Below, piece by piece: positions 1 to 6,350 of a stretch of DNA of 10,747 nucleotides; the first letter of the stretch is position 1; the number at the start of each line of letters is the position of its first letter. The stretch comes from Candidatus Gottesmanbacteria bacterium RIFOXYB1_FULL_47_11. GTDB lineage: Bacteria > Patescibacteriota > Microgenomatia > UBA10105 > UBA927. The DNA lies in contig MFKE01000012.1 in assembly GCA_001779455.1 (NCBI GenBank), positions 2,349 to 13,095 of the forward strand. The letters are read 5' to 3'. Under the pieces are notes generated by a model. That model was not told the DNA's origin and did not search any database. It saw only the letters and a program-made list of their open reading frames with translations. A program made the translations under genes and the position numbers.

Positions 1-66
1 CGCGGTATGCGTATTCTGCTGTTTTAGGTGCAGATACCGGAAGTGGTCAGTACTCAGTATTTTCCG

Positions 67-83
67 ATTCTACCAGGATTATA
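67..83 (-). promoter_or_regulatory. Promoter-like -10 hexamers after rplS
   Basis: Downstream of rplS the minus strand contains TATAAT (78-83) and, a few bases on, TGGTAGAAT (67-75), an extended -10 form. No good -35 is found at the usual spacing for either. They could drive a gene lying beyond the window edge. No start codon with a sizeable frame is seen on the minus strand between here and position 1. The 108 bases from rplS to the edge otherwise hold nothing I can support. Confidence 0.3.
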
Positions 84-108
84 TGCAGCAAATAACGGGG
101 TTCTTTAC

Positions 109-516
109 TTATACAACAGGAGACGGGAGAGATTCAGTGATGCGGGTGGCTTCGCGGCCATGTTTTTCCCGGAGGTAATAGAGTTTTGCGCGCCGTACGT
201 CCCCACGCTTTTTAATATCAATTTTTTTAATCCAGGGACTCATAAGGGGGAATATGCGCTCAATGCCGATGGCGGCGGCTCCGATCCGACGCACGGTAAA
301 CATGGTGTTGATGCCGGACCCTTTGATGGCGATGACAATTCCTTCAAACGCCTGTGTGCGTTCGCGTGTTTCTTCTTTCACCTCTCGTTTCGTTTTCCCT
401 GCAATTTTTTCGTGTTCAATAAGTTTATAGTGTACGCGGACGGTGTCGCCGACATGAAACGTGACTTTTTTTTCTGACTCCCCGTCTTTTGTAGACCAGA
501 CAGCACTATTTGCCAT
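109..516 (-). CDS. rplS: 50S ribosomal protein L19
   Basis: A 135-residue large-subunit protein that sits at the subunit interface of the ribosome. Family hallmarks in order are FHVGDTVRVHY (20-30), TQAFEGIVIAIKGSG (54-68), FTVRRI (73-78), GIERIFPLMSPWI (84-96), and the near C-terminal RGDVRRAKLYYLR (104-116). Between the first beta strand and TQAFEG there is a charged insert of about 15 residues (roughly 34-50, IEHEKIAGKTKREVKEE) that E. coli L19 lacks. The C-terminus extends slightly beyond the conserved core. The gene follows pyrG by 23 nt and has its own promoter-like -10. No Shine-Dalgarno lies before the ATG. Nothing resembling a U-tract terminator follows it within the window. Confidence 0.96.
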   Translation of the reverse strand: MANSAVWSTKDGESEKKVTFHVGDTVRVHYKLIEHEKIAGKTKREVKEETRERTQAFEGIVIAIKGSGINTMFTVRRIGAAAIGIERIFPLMSPWIKKIDIKKRGDVRRAKLYYLREKHGREATRITESLPSPVV

Positions 517-525
517 AAGGACGAT

Positions 526-534
526 ATTATATCA
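526..534 (-). promoter_or_regulatory. Perfect extended -10 of rplS, predicting a near-leaderless mRNA
   Basis: The 23-nt pyrG-rplS gap carries TGATATAAT on the minus strand, a perfect extended -10. Only 9 nt separate it from the rplS ATG, so transcription should start about 2-4 nt before the ATG. No -35 is obvious at 17 nt, which extended -10 promoters tolerate, and no Shine-Dalgarno is present. Confidence 0.6.
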
Positions 535-539
535 TGATT

Positions 540-2186
540 TTACAGACTCTGCATGAATTCCAGGAAAATCGGGTGAGGTACAAGCGGACGTGATCTGTAT
601 TCGGGATGGTACTGCGTGCCCACAAAGAACGGGTGAACGGACGCAGGGAGTTCGATAATCTCCGCCAACTTTTCTACAACCGAGCGGCCGGAGATAACCA
701 GACCTGCGTCTTCAAATTGCTTTGTATACGCATCGTTAAACTCATACCGGTGCCGGTGGCGCTCGCCGACAATTTTATTTTTCCCGTCACTGTATCCGTC
801 GTGGGCAGAATAAGCGTTATCAGCAATAGAAAGAGGCTTTACCCGGCATTCCCACCGTCCTAAACGCATTGTACCGCCGTAAGCACGGCGTTTGAGAATA
901 TCCGCCTGACCCGAAATCATATGAATGACCGGATGTGCCGTGTCTGCGTCACATTCCAGAGAATGGGCGTCCGTCAGACCCAGTACATTGCGCGCATATT
1001 CCACCACGGCCAGTTGCATACCGTAACAAAGCCCCAGATATGGAATTTTATTCACACGCGCATGCTGAATAGCAGCAATTTTCCCTTCCACCCCGCGCGT
1101 ACCCCACCCGATAGGAACAATGATGCCATCAACGCCGGCAAGCTCCCCGATACCGTTTTTCTCAAGTCTTTCCGAATTCACCCATTTCACTTCCATATGT
1201 AGTCCCTTCGCCCAAGCCGCATGATCAATTGCATCCATGAGGGCTGCATAACTATCACGCAGCTGATATTCACCGGTTGCAAAATATTTGCCGACGATGG
1301 CGATGGTCTTCGTTACATCCTTTTTCTTTTCAATCCTGCCTACCATCGTTTCCCAGGCACGTATGTCGAGCGTATTGAGCGGTAAATTCATCATGGTTAA
1401 AATTTTTTCATCGAGACCTTGTTTGGCAAGATACACCGGACTCTCATATGCACTGGGCAGATCCACGCTGTCAATCACATTTTCCGGATCCACATTACAA
1501 AAAAGCGCAAACCGGTCACGGCGCCTTTTATCCATCGCTTTTTCCGCCCGTGCGACGATGAAATCCGGCTGAATCCCCATGGAGTTAAGGGTGCGCACAG
1601 ACAGTTGTGTCGGCTTGGTCTTGGGCTCACCAAGATGCGTAGGCGTTGGCAGATACGAGACGTGTACATGGATAACCGTATTGCCTTTTTTCCGGGACAA
1701 AATGCGGGATGCTTCATAGTACAGCGCATTCTGGTACTCTCCCGTTGTGCCTCCGAGTTCAACCACGACAATATCCGCGTTTTCTTTTTCTCCTGCGGCT
1801 TTAATCCGCTTAATAATTTCATCCGTTACGTGCGGAATTGCCTCGACATCTTCTCCCTCGTAACCGAAATTGCGCTCACGCTCAATAACCGCCTGATAAA
1901 TCTGGCCCATGGTCACGAAGTTGTGGCGTTCCATGTTTTTTCCCAGGAATTTTTCATACGTACCCATGTCCATGTCTGCCTCAGTGCCGTCCTCACACAG
2001 GAACGGATCGCCGTGTTCAATGGGGTTAATAAGACCGGCGTCCATGTTCAAATAATTTTCGCATTTCACGGGGGTCATTTTGTATCCTCTGTTCTGAAGA
2101 AGAAGTGCGATGGAGGCGGTCGTTATACCTTTTCCGAGGCCTGAGATGACCCCGCCGGAAACAAAAATAAACTTCGTTACGGGCAT
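540..2186 (-). CDS. pyrG: CTP synthase (glutamine-hydrolysing), divergent type
   Basis: A 548-residue enzyme that converts UTP, ATP and glutamine to CTP, the last step of pyrimidine nucleotide synthesis. The N-terminal amidoligase domain (about 1-275) begins with FIFVSGGVISGLGKGITTAS (6-25), the P-loop-like ATP site, and has HGDPFLCEDGTEADMDMG (58-75), ELGGTTGE (143-150), and GEPKTKPTQLSV (186-197). The C-terminal class I glutamine amidotransferase domain (about 292-548) has GWGTRGVEGK (360-369), nucleophile C387 in GLCYGMQ, GGTMRLG (437-443), and H527/E529 in YHPEY, so the triad is complete. Several motifs differ from the common form: KCENYLN replaces KLDPYIN, GGTTGEYQN replaces GGTVGDIES, and GLCYGMQ replaces GICLGMQ. 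Length is normal. There is no Shine-Dalgarno; the start is set by MPVTKFIFVSGG aligning with the family N-terminus. rplS follows after 23 nt. Confidence 0.97.
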   Translation of the reverse strand: MPVTKFIFVSGGVISGLGKGITTASIALLLQNRGYKMTPVKCENYLNMDAGLINPIEHGDPFLCEDGTEADMDMGTYEKFLGKNMERHNFVTMGQIYQAVIERERNFGYEGEDVEAIPHVTDEIIKRIKAAGEKENADIVVVELGGTTGEYQNALYYEASRILSRKKGNTVIHVHVSYLPTPTHLGEPKTKPTQLSVRTLNSMGIQPDFIVARAEKAMDKRRRDRFALFCNVDPENVIDSVDLPSAYESPVYLAKQGLDEKILTMMNLPLNTLDIRAWETMVGRIEKKKDVTKTIAIVGKYFATGEYQLRDSYAALMDAIDHAAWAKGLHMEVKWVNSERLEKNGIGELAGVDGIIVPIGWGTRGVEGKIAAIQHARVNKIPYLGLCYGMQLAVVEYARNVLGLTDAHSLECDADTAHPVIHMISGQADILKRRAYGGTMRLGRWECRVKPLSIADNAYSAHDGYSDGKNKIVGERHRHRYEFNDAYTKQFEDAGLVISGRSVVEKLAEIIELPASVHPFFVGTQYHPEYRSRPLVPHPIFLEFMQSL

Positions 2187-2191
2187 GAGCT

Positions 2192-2221
2192 AAGATACCA
2201 AAAAATGACCTATTTCGTCAA
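2192..2221 (-). promoter_or_regulatory. Promoter of pyrG, predicting a leaderless mRNA
   Basis: On the minus strand TTGACG (2216-2221, five of six to the -35 consensus) is followed after 18 nt by TATCTT (2192-2197), which is preceded by TGG as in an extended -10. Only 5 nt (AGCTC) separate the -10 from the pyrG ATG. A normal start site about 7 nt downstream would fall within the ATG itself, so the message would be leaderless. No Shine-Dalgarno is present, in agreement. Confidence 0.6.
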
Positions 2222-2229
2222 TCGGTAAT

Positions 2230-3564
2230 TTACGCTTTTGTATACGTATAGAGCGTAATGAGATGCTTTCCCTCACGAAATGTTACAGGCAAGAGTCCTC
2301 CTTCCGGAATTCCCGGAGATACCCATAACCCGCCAGCTGGCACTTCCGTTGGTTTTCCTTCATGGTCAGTAATAGCCGTTTTCGCTTTTAAATATATCCG
2401 GTCTCTCCGCGCGGGTCTCACAATTAAATCCGTCCCGCTCATAAGCACTCCCCATTGTTTAGAGCCATTATCTACACGGGAAGCCCGACGAATTGATCTG
2501 TCCCACCGCGCCGGCTTTCCCCGCTGGCTAAGTTCTGCGTCAAGCGTTCGAATCATGAAAAGGCCGCCTCCGAGAAAAGTACGCAATTCACGTACAGATT
2601 CTTCTTCTGTTCGGGCAGTAATTAAACTAGGTTGAGCACTCGCAGAATCCCCCGTATCGAGATTATTTCCCATATCTCCCACCGTATATCTTCCGATTGA
2701 TCTCATGCGCTTTGTTGTGTTAACAATATAGTTTAGACCCTCGTCCTTACCGCCTAAACCAAACCCAGGTGCACCGATATCATATATAGTGGATACACGT
2801 CGATGCTGCGCCATAAGCGTAGCAAGAACCATAAATTGTGTCGTTCCTACGATGCCGCGATAAATTTCCACCAAATTATGTTTTGGATATTGCATCACCT
2901 CATCAATCAGAGCGTCACCAAACCCTGTTATACCACTGGCAAAACAGTCATCGAGTTTACATAGAATATCTACATCGCCTATACCCAACGATGACCGTTC
3001 CCCCTTAGTTCCTTTTGAAATAAACGGGTGACCTAAACGTTTCGCCGCATTTGCATAATTGTATTTATCTGTAGAAGTAAGAGATGGTAAATTTCCTAGA
3101 CGCGACATTTCTTGCATTTCTTCACATTCTGCACCTGCGTATATATTAAATTGTACCTTCGTTCTTCCGTGAATATTTCGTGTTATTCGAATAAGTGGTG
3201 ATCCAAAATCACCAGATATATTACTCTCCATGAGAAATGCCGCTTCTTCTAGCGTATATGTTTGACCTGAACTAGTTTGCAACGAGAATCCCTGATCGAG
3301 CATCCAGGTTAAAAATTTATTTGCCGGTAAATTTGTACCTGCAATCGGTTCGGTCAGCATATCTCCCATGCTAACCAGCGCCTCGCCCTGTTTACCGCCG
3401 CCATGCCTCCAATTATCCGGAATACGAATTAATTCGGTATCGGCAAACTGGACACGCGGTTGTATATTAATATTCCGTTCGAAATAATTTGCGATTGACT
3501 CAGGGGTTATAACGCGTAGTTCCGAAGATGGGGGTATGGCTTGCTCAATGCGTGATGGTCTCAT
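2230..3564 (-). CDS. Hypothetical protein, 444 residues, family not recognised
   Basis: I do not recognise this protein. It is probably real: it is a long open frame without antisense competition, with AAGGAGG just before the ATG and a promoter-like TGATATAAG upstream, and it fits neatly between atpC and pyrG. No signal peptide or long hydrophobic segment is visible, so a soluble cytoplasmic protein is likely. Notable stretches are TLEEAAFLMESNISGDFGSP (104-123), GERSSLGIGDVDILCKLDDC (188-207), a Gly-rich YDIGAPGFGLGGKDEG (261-276), a basic arginine-rich part (about 349-363), and a C-terminal part (about 385-444) rich in beta-type segments with PAGGLWVSPGIPEGG. Only three cysteines occur (147, 202, 207). 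No P-loop or other catalytic signature can be assigned. The section encoding about residues 130-168 is distinctly AT-rich compared with neighbouring genes. It could be a lineage-specific gene or a later insertion. Confidence 0.75.
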   Translation of the reverse strand: MRPSRIEQAIPPSSELRVITPESIANYFERNINIQPRVQFADTELIRIPDNWRHGGGKQGEALVSMGDMLTEPIAGTNLPANKFLTWMLDQGFSLQTSSGQTYTLEEAAFLMESNISGDFGSPLIRITRNIHGRTKVQFNIYAGAECEEMQEMSRLGNLPSLTSTDKYNYANAAKRLGHPFISKGTKGERSSLGIGDVDILCKLDDCFASGITGFGDALIDEVMQYPKHNLVEIYRGIVGTTQFMVLATLMAQHRRVSTIYDIGAPGFGLGGKDEGLNYIVNTTKRMRSIGRYTVGDMGNNLDTGDSASAQPSLITARTEEESVRELRTFLGGGLFMIRTLDAELSQRGKPARWDRSIRRASRVDNGSKQWGVLMSGTDLIVRPARRDRIYLKAKTAITDHEGKPTEVPAGGLWVSPGIPEGGLLPVTFREGKHLITLYTYTKA

Positions 3565-3567
3565 ATT

Positions 3568-3574
3568 CCTCCTT
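3568..3574 (-). promoter_or_regulatory. Shine-Dalgarno of the 444-residue ORF
   Basis: AAGGAGG on the minus strand lies 3 nt before the ATG at 3564. The spacing is a little short but the match is near perfect. It supports both the start choice and the reality of the gene. Confidence 0.75.
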
Positions 3575-3594
3575 AGTGGGGCAGCGCAGAGGTA

Positions 3595-3603
3595 CTTATA
3601 TCA
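3595..3603 (-). promoter_or_regulatory. Extended -10 promoter-like element of the 444-residue ORF
   Basis: In the 67-nt atpC-ORF gap the minus strand reads TGATATAAG, an extended -10 (TGn) with five of six bases of TATAAT. A weak -35 candidate, TTGTGT, lies 17 nt upstream. Start of transcription is expected near 3588, leaving a leader of about 24 nt that contains the ribosome binding site. The ORF could thus be transcribed apart from the atp operon. Confidence 0.5.
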
Positions 3604-3631
3604 TCATTGTTCCCTAAACACAACATGAAGA

Positions 3632-4063
3632 TTAATTAATGGACTGGTCCGGCGGGCGTGTGTGCCGGCGGCGGAGAACTTTCAGCTCAAATTGGCTGCG
3701 CCTCAGGAGTGCCTGCGCAGTACCAAGCTCAACCCCTTTCACATGATTTGCGATAGCCTCTTTTGCCGCAGTCTGTGCTTTTTTAATGGCTGCTTCATTC
3801 AGCTCATGTGCGTGGTAGGCGCTGGACACCAGGATGGTGACGCCTTTTTTGGTCACTTCCATAAATCCGCTGCCGATGGCGAGGAAATAGTCTTTACCGG
3901 ATGACGTAATTTTGATCTCCCCCTCCGTTAATGCAGAAAATAGCGGCTCATGGAGCGCCAGGACCCCGATTATACCGTTTGCCGTCGGTACCCCAAGGGC
4001 GGCCACTTCTTCTGAAAATACCTTGCGATCCGGAGTAATGATATCAAGATGAAAATTTTTCAT
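3632..4063 (-). CDS. atpC: F0F1 ATP synthase subunit epsilon
   Basis: A 143-residue epsilon subunit, part of the rotor foot and an intrinsic regulator of ATP hydrolysis in many bacteria. Residues about 1-85 form the beta-sandwich (FHLDIITPDRKVF, the GIIGVLALHEPLFSAL turn, GSGFMEV, VTILVSSA), and about 87-130 form the helical hairpin. In the place where Bacillus epsilon has an I/L-D-x-x-R-A ATP-binding motif, this protein has ELNEAAIKKA (87-96), so ATP sensing of that kind is unlikely. The C-terminus ends in a basic, probably disordered tail (RRRHTRPPDQSIN). The start overlaps the atpD stop (ATGA) with no strong Shine-Dalgarno, which indicates translational coupling. This is the last atp gene; no U-tract terminator follows it. 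Confidence 0.94.
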   Translation of the reverse strand: MKNFHLDIITPDRKVFSEEVAALGVPTANGIIGVLALHEPLFSALTEGEIKITSSGKDYFLAIGSGFMEVTKKGVTILVSSAYHAHELNEAAIKKAQTAAKEAIANHVKGVELGTAQALLRRSQFELKVLRRRHTRPPDQSIN

Positions 4064-5472
4064 TTCACTTCATCGATGCCGCCGACCATGTAAAACGCCT
4101 GCTCGGTCTTACTGTCGTGTTTACCGTCAAGGATTTCTTTAAATCCGCGGACCGTTTCCTTAAGCGGCACATATTTGCCGGGTCGCGCGGTAAAAGGTTC
4201 CGCCACAAACATCGGCTGGGTGAGAAACCGCTGAATTTTCCGTGCACGGGAGACGACCAGCTTGTCATCATCGCTCAAATCCTCAAGCCCTAAGATGGCG
4301 ATAATGTCCTGCAGATCCTTATAGCGCTGCAGAATTTTCTGGACGCCGCGGGCAACATCATAATGTTCCTGTCCGACAATAGCCGGCTCAAGAATCCGCG
4401 AATTTGACGAAAGCGGATCAACAGCCGGGAATAGGCCCTGTTCGGCAATCGAACGCTCAAGAGAAATTGTCCCGTCCAGATGGGCAAATGTCGCAACAGG
4501 CGCGGGATCGGTGTAATCGTCTGCCGGCACGTACACGGCCTGTACGGAGGTAATCGAACCCTTGTCCGTCGAAGTAATACGCTCCTGAAGAGCTCCCATT
4601 TCGCTTGCCAGTGTCGGCTGATATCCGACGGCTGAGGGAATACGGCCAAGAAGGGCGGACACTTCACTGCCGGCCTGTGCAAACCGAAAAATATTATCGA
4701 TAAACAGAAGCACATCCTGCCCTTCTTCATCGCGGAAATATTCCGCCATCGTCAGACCGGACAGTCCGACGCGCAGTCTGGCTCCCGGGGGCTCATTCAT
4801 CTGTCCGAAGACCATGGCAGTCTTTGCTATAACGCCGGATTCTTTCATTTCCCGCCACAAATCGTTTCCTTCCCGCGACCGCTCGCCGACGCCGGCAAAT
4901 ACCGACACGCCGCCGTGTACTTCCGCCACGTTGTGTATGAGCTCCTGAATGGTCACGGTTTTGCCGACTCCTGCGCCGCCGAAAATTGCCGCTTTACCGC
5001 CCTTTACGAAGGGCGCGATCAGATCTATTACTTTAATTCCCGTTTCCAGTACTTCCCGTTTACCGCTTTGCTTGGTAAGCGGCGGGGCATCCCGGTGAAT
5101 CGGATACGTTTTCGTCGTTCCCGCGGGACCTAGTTCGTCAATCGTTTCCCCGATAACGTTAAACAGACGGCCGAGTGTTTTTTTACCGACCGGTACGCGG
5201 ATCGGGGACCCCATCGACATTGCGCTTTCACCGCGCTTGAGACCGTCTGTGGTCCCCATGGCAACACAGCGAACGCGTCCGTCACCGATGTGGGCCGCTA
5301 CTTCAAGTACTAGTACTTTTCCGTTCTCTCCTGCAACATGAACGGCATCATAAATGGCAGGAATTGTTTTCTGGTCAAACTGGACGTCGACAACAGCCCC
5401 CGTGACCTGGACAACGATGCCGCGGTGCTCTGGCGACGAGACGGTTTTTAGTATTTTTTTAGTTTTTGGCAT
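4060..5472 (-). CDS. atpD: F0F1 ATP synthase subunit beta (catalytic)
   Basis: A 470-residue catalytic subunit that makes or splits ATP. The N-terminal beta-barrel contains GIVVQVTGAVVDVQF (18-32). It is followed by Walker A GGAGVGKT (165-172), the catalytic GERSREGNDL (196-205, with E197), Walker B VLLFIDN (254-260, with D259), and ALLGRIPSAVGYQPTLA (273-289). EDLSDDD (397-403) stands in place of the canonical DELSEED lever motif. A basic N-terminal tail of about 15 residues (KTKKILK) extends beyond the E. coli start. The Shine-Dalgarno AGGAG lies 6 nt before the ATG at 5472, one of the better ones in the operon. The stop TGA overlaps the atpC ATG as ATGA, giving stop-start coupling. All residues needed for catalysis are visible. 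Confidence 0.98.
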   Translation of the reverse strand: MPKTKKILKTVSSPEHRGIVVQVTGAVVDVQFDQKTIPAIYDAVHVAGENGKVLVLEVAAHIGDGRVRCVAMGTTDGLKRGESAMSMGSPIRVPVGKKTLGRLFNVIGETIDELGPAGTTKTYPIHRDAPPLTKQSGKREVLETGIKVIDLIAPFVKGGKAAIFGGAGVGKTVTIQELIHNVAEVHGGVSVFAGVGERSREGNDLWREMKESGVIAKTAMVFGQMNEPPGARLRVGLSGLTMAEYFRDEEGQDVLLFIDNIFRFAQAGSEVSALLGRIPSAVGYQPTLASEMGALQERITSTDKGSITSVQAVYVPADDYTDPAPVATFAHLDGTISLERSIAEQGLFPAVDPLSSNSRILEPAIVGQEHYDVARGVQKILQRYKDLQDIIAILGLEDLSDDDKLVVSRARKIQRFLTQPMFVAEPFTARPGKYVPLKETVRGFKEILDGKHDSKTEQAFYMVGGIDEVK

Positions 5473-5490
5473 ACAGTACTCCTTTTTTTG

Positions 5491-6342
5491 TTATTCCGTG
5501 GCAAGTCTTGCCGTTACCATATCGGAAATTTCATACGTAATCTTTTCCTGACGTGCTTTGTTGTAGACAAGCGTCAGCTCATCCATAAACGAGAGGGCGT
5601 TATCGGTAGCATTCCGCATGGCAATCATCCGCGCCGACTGCTCACTTGCTTCTCCCTGAAGCACTGCGTCCCGGACTTGATTTTCCAGATAGTGGGGCAA
5701 AAGCGCATCAAATACCTCACGTACTCCCGGTTCGATAAGAAATTCTCCGGTTGCTTCCCGGCCCTGGGCGACATCAAGAGTCAGGGGGAGTATCGTTTTT
5801 ATACGCGGCGCCTGAGTCAGCACGGATACAAATTCGTTGTACACGATATCGACGCCGTCGACAGCCCCCGTAAGATACATGTCTGTCAACAGTTGCGTGA
5901 TGGCCGGCACATTGTCGACAAACGGCACCTTGTCCGAAAAATCCGCTTTGAGCGACCCCTTGAGCTGCGCGATGAAATCCGCGCTTTTTTTGCCGAGCGT
6001 GACAAATTCAAACGCAGAAGTATTTGCGTATTCTTTGAGAATCGCCCGGAACAGAGTACTGTTTAGCCCTCCGCACAACCCCTTGTTTGTCGAAACGATG
6101 ATAACCAGGCGTTTACCCGTCTGAAGAGAATGTGTCGCAAGGAGGGGGTGGTTGGTGATGTCCGTCCGCGAGGCCAGCGAAAACACCATGTCATGAATTT
6201 TTTGCGCATAGAGCTTACCCGATAACGCTGCCGACTGGGCTTTACGCATTTTGGATGCGGCCACAAGCTCCATCGCGCGTGTTATCTGCGAAATATTTTT
6301 CGCTGACTTAATCCTATTTTTGATAAGCCTAATATTAGCCAT
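5491..6342 (-). CDS. atpG: F0F1 ATP synthase subunit gamma (central rotor)
   Basis: A 283-residue rotor shaft that turns inside the alpha3beta3 ring. The N-terminal helix carries the family signature (ANIRLIKNRIKSAKNISQIT, residues 2-21, followed by RAMELVAASKMRKAQ). STNKGLCGGLN (84-94) is the conserved loop of the Rossmann-like domain, and the C-terminal helix contains MRNATDNA and ELTLVYNKARQEKIT. Both ends, which form the rotating coiled coil, are intact and the length is normal. The ATG at 6342 is preceded by a weak AAGG three to four bases upstream, and the gene follows atpA by 8 nt, so coupled translation is likely. An 18-nt gap holding the atpD Shine-Dalgarno follows. Confidence 0.97.
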   Translation of the reverse strand: MANIRLIKNRIKSAKNISQITRAMELVAASKMRKAQSAALSGKLYAQKIHDMVFSLASRTDITNHPLLATHSLQTGKRLVIIVSTNKGLCGGLNSTLFRAILKEYANTSAFEFVTLGKKSADFIAQLKGSLKADFSDKVPFVDNVPAITQLLTDMYLTGAVDGVDIVYNEFVSVLTQAPRIKTILPLTLDVAQGREATGEFLIEPGVREVFDALLPHYLENQVRDAVLQGEASEQSARMIAMRNATDNALSFMDELTLVYNKARQEKITYEISDMVTARLATE

Positions 6343-6350
6343 ACCTTAGG

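Noticed and set aside
1..27. Short plus-strand frame ending in TAG at 25-27 as the C-terminus of a neighbouring gene
   Set aside because: Only eight codons are visible, which is not enough to call a gene.
32..70. CGGAA/TTCCG inverted repeat after rplS as a terminator
   Set aside because: It is a 5-bp stem with a very large loop and no U-run, expected by chance.
28..477. 149-residue plus-strand open frame over rplS
   Set aside because: It is antisense to a clear L19 gene, starts with GTG, has no Shine-Dalgarno and encodes a low-complexity Phe-rich product. It is a shadow frame.
1419..2144. 241-residue plus-strand open frame over pyrG
   Set aside because: It is fully antisense to a well-conserved CTP synthase, with His/Phe/Arg-rich composition typical of a shadow frame.
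3649..3668. CCGGC/GCCGG inverted repeat near the end of atpC as a terminator
   Set aside because: The stem is only 5 bp with a 10-nt loop, lies inside the coding region, and is not followed by a U-run.
5488..6066. 192-residue plus-strand open frame over atpG
   Set aside because: It is antisense to the conserved gamma subunit; no family resemblance and no ribosome binding site.
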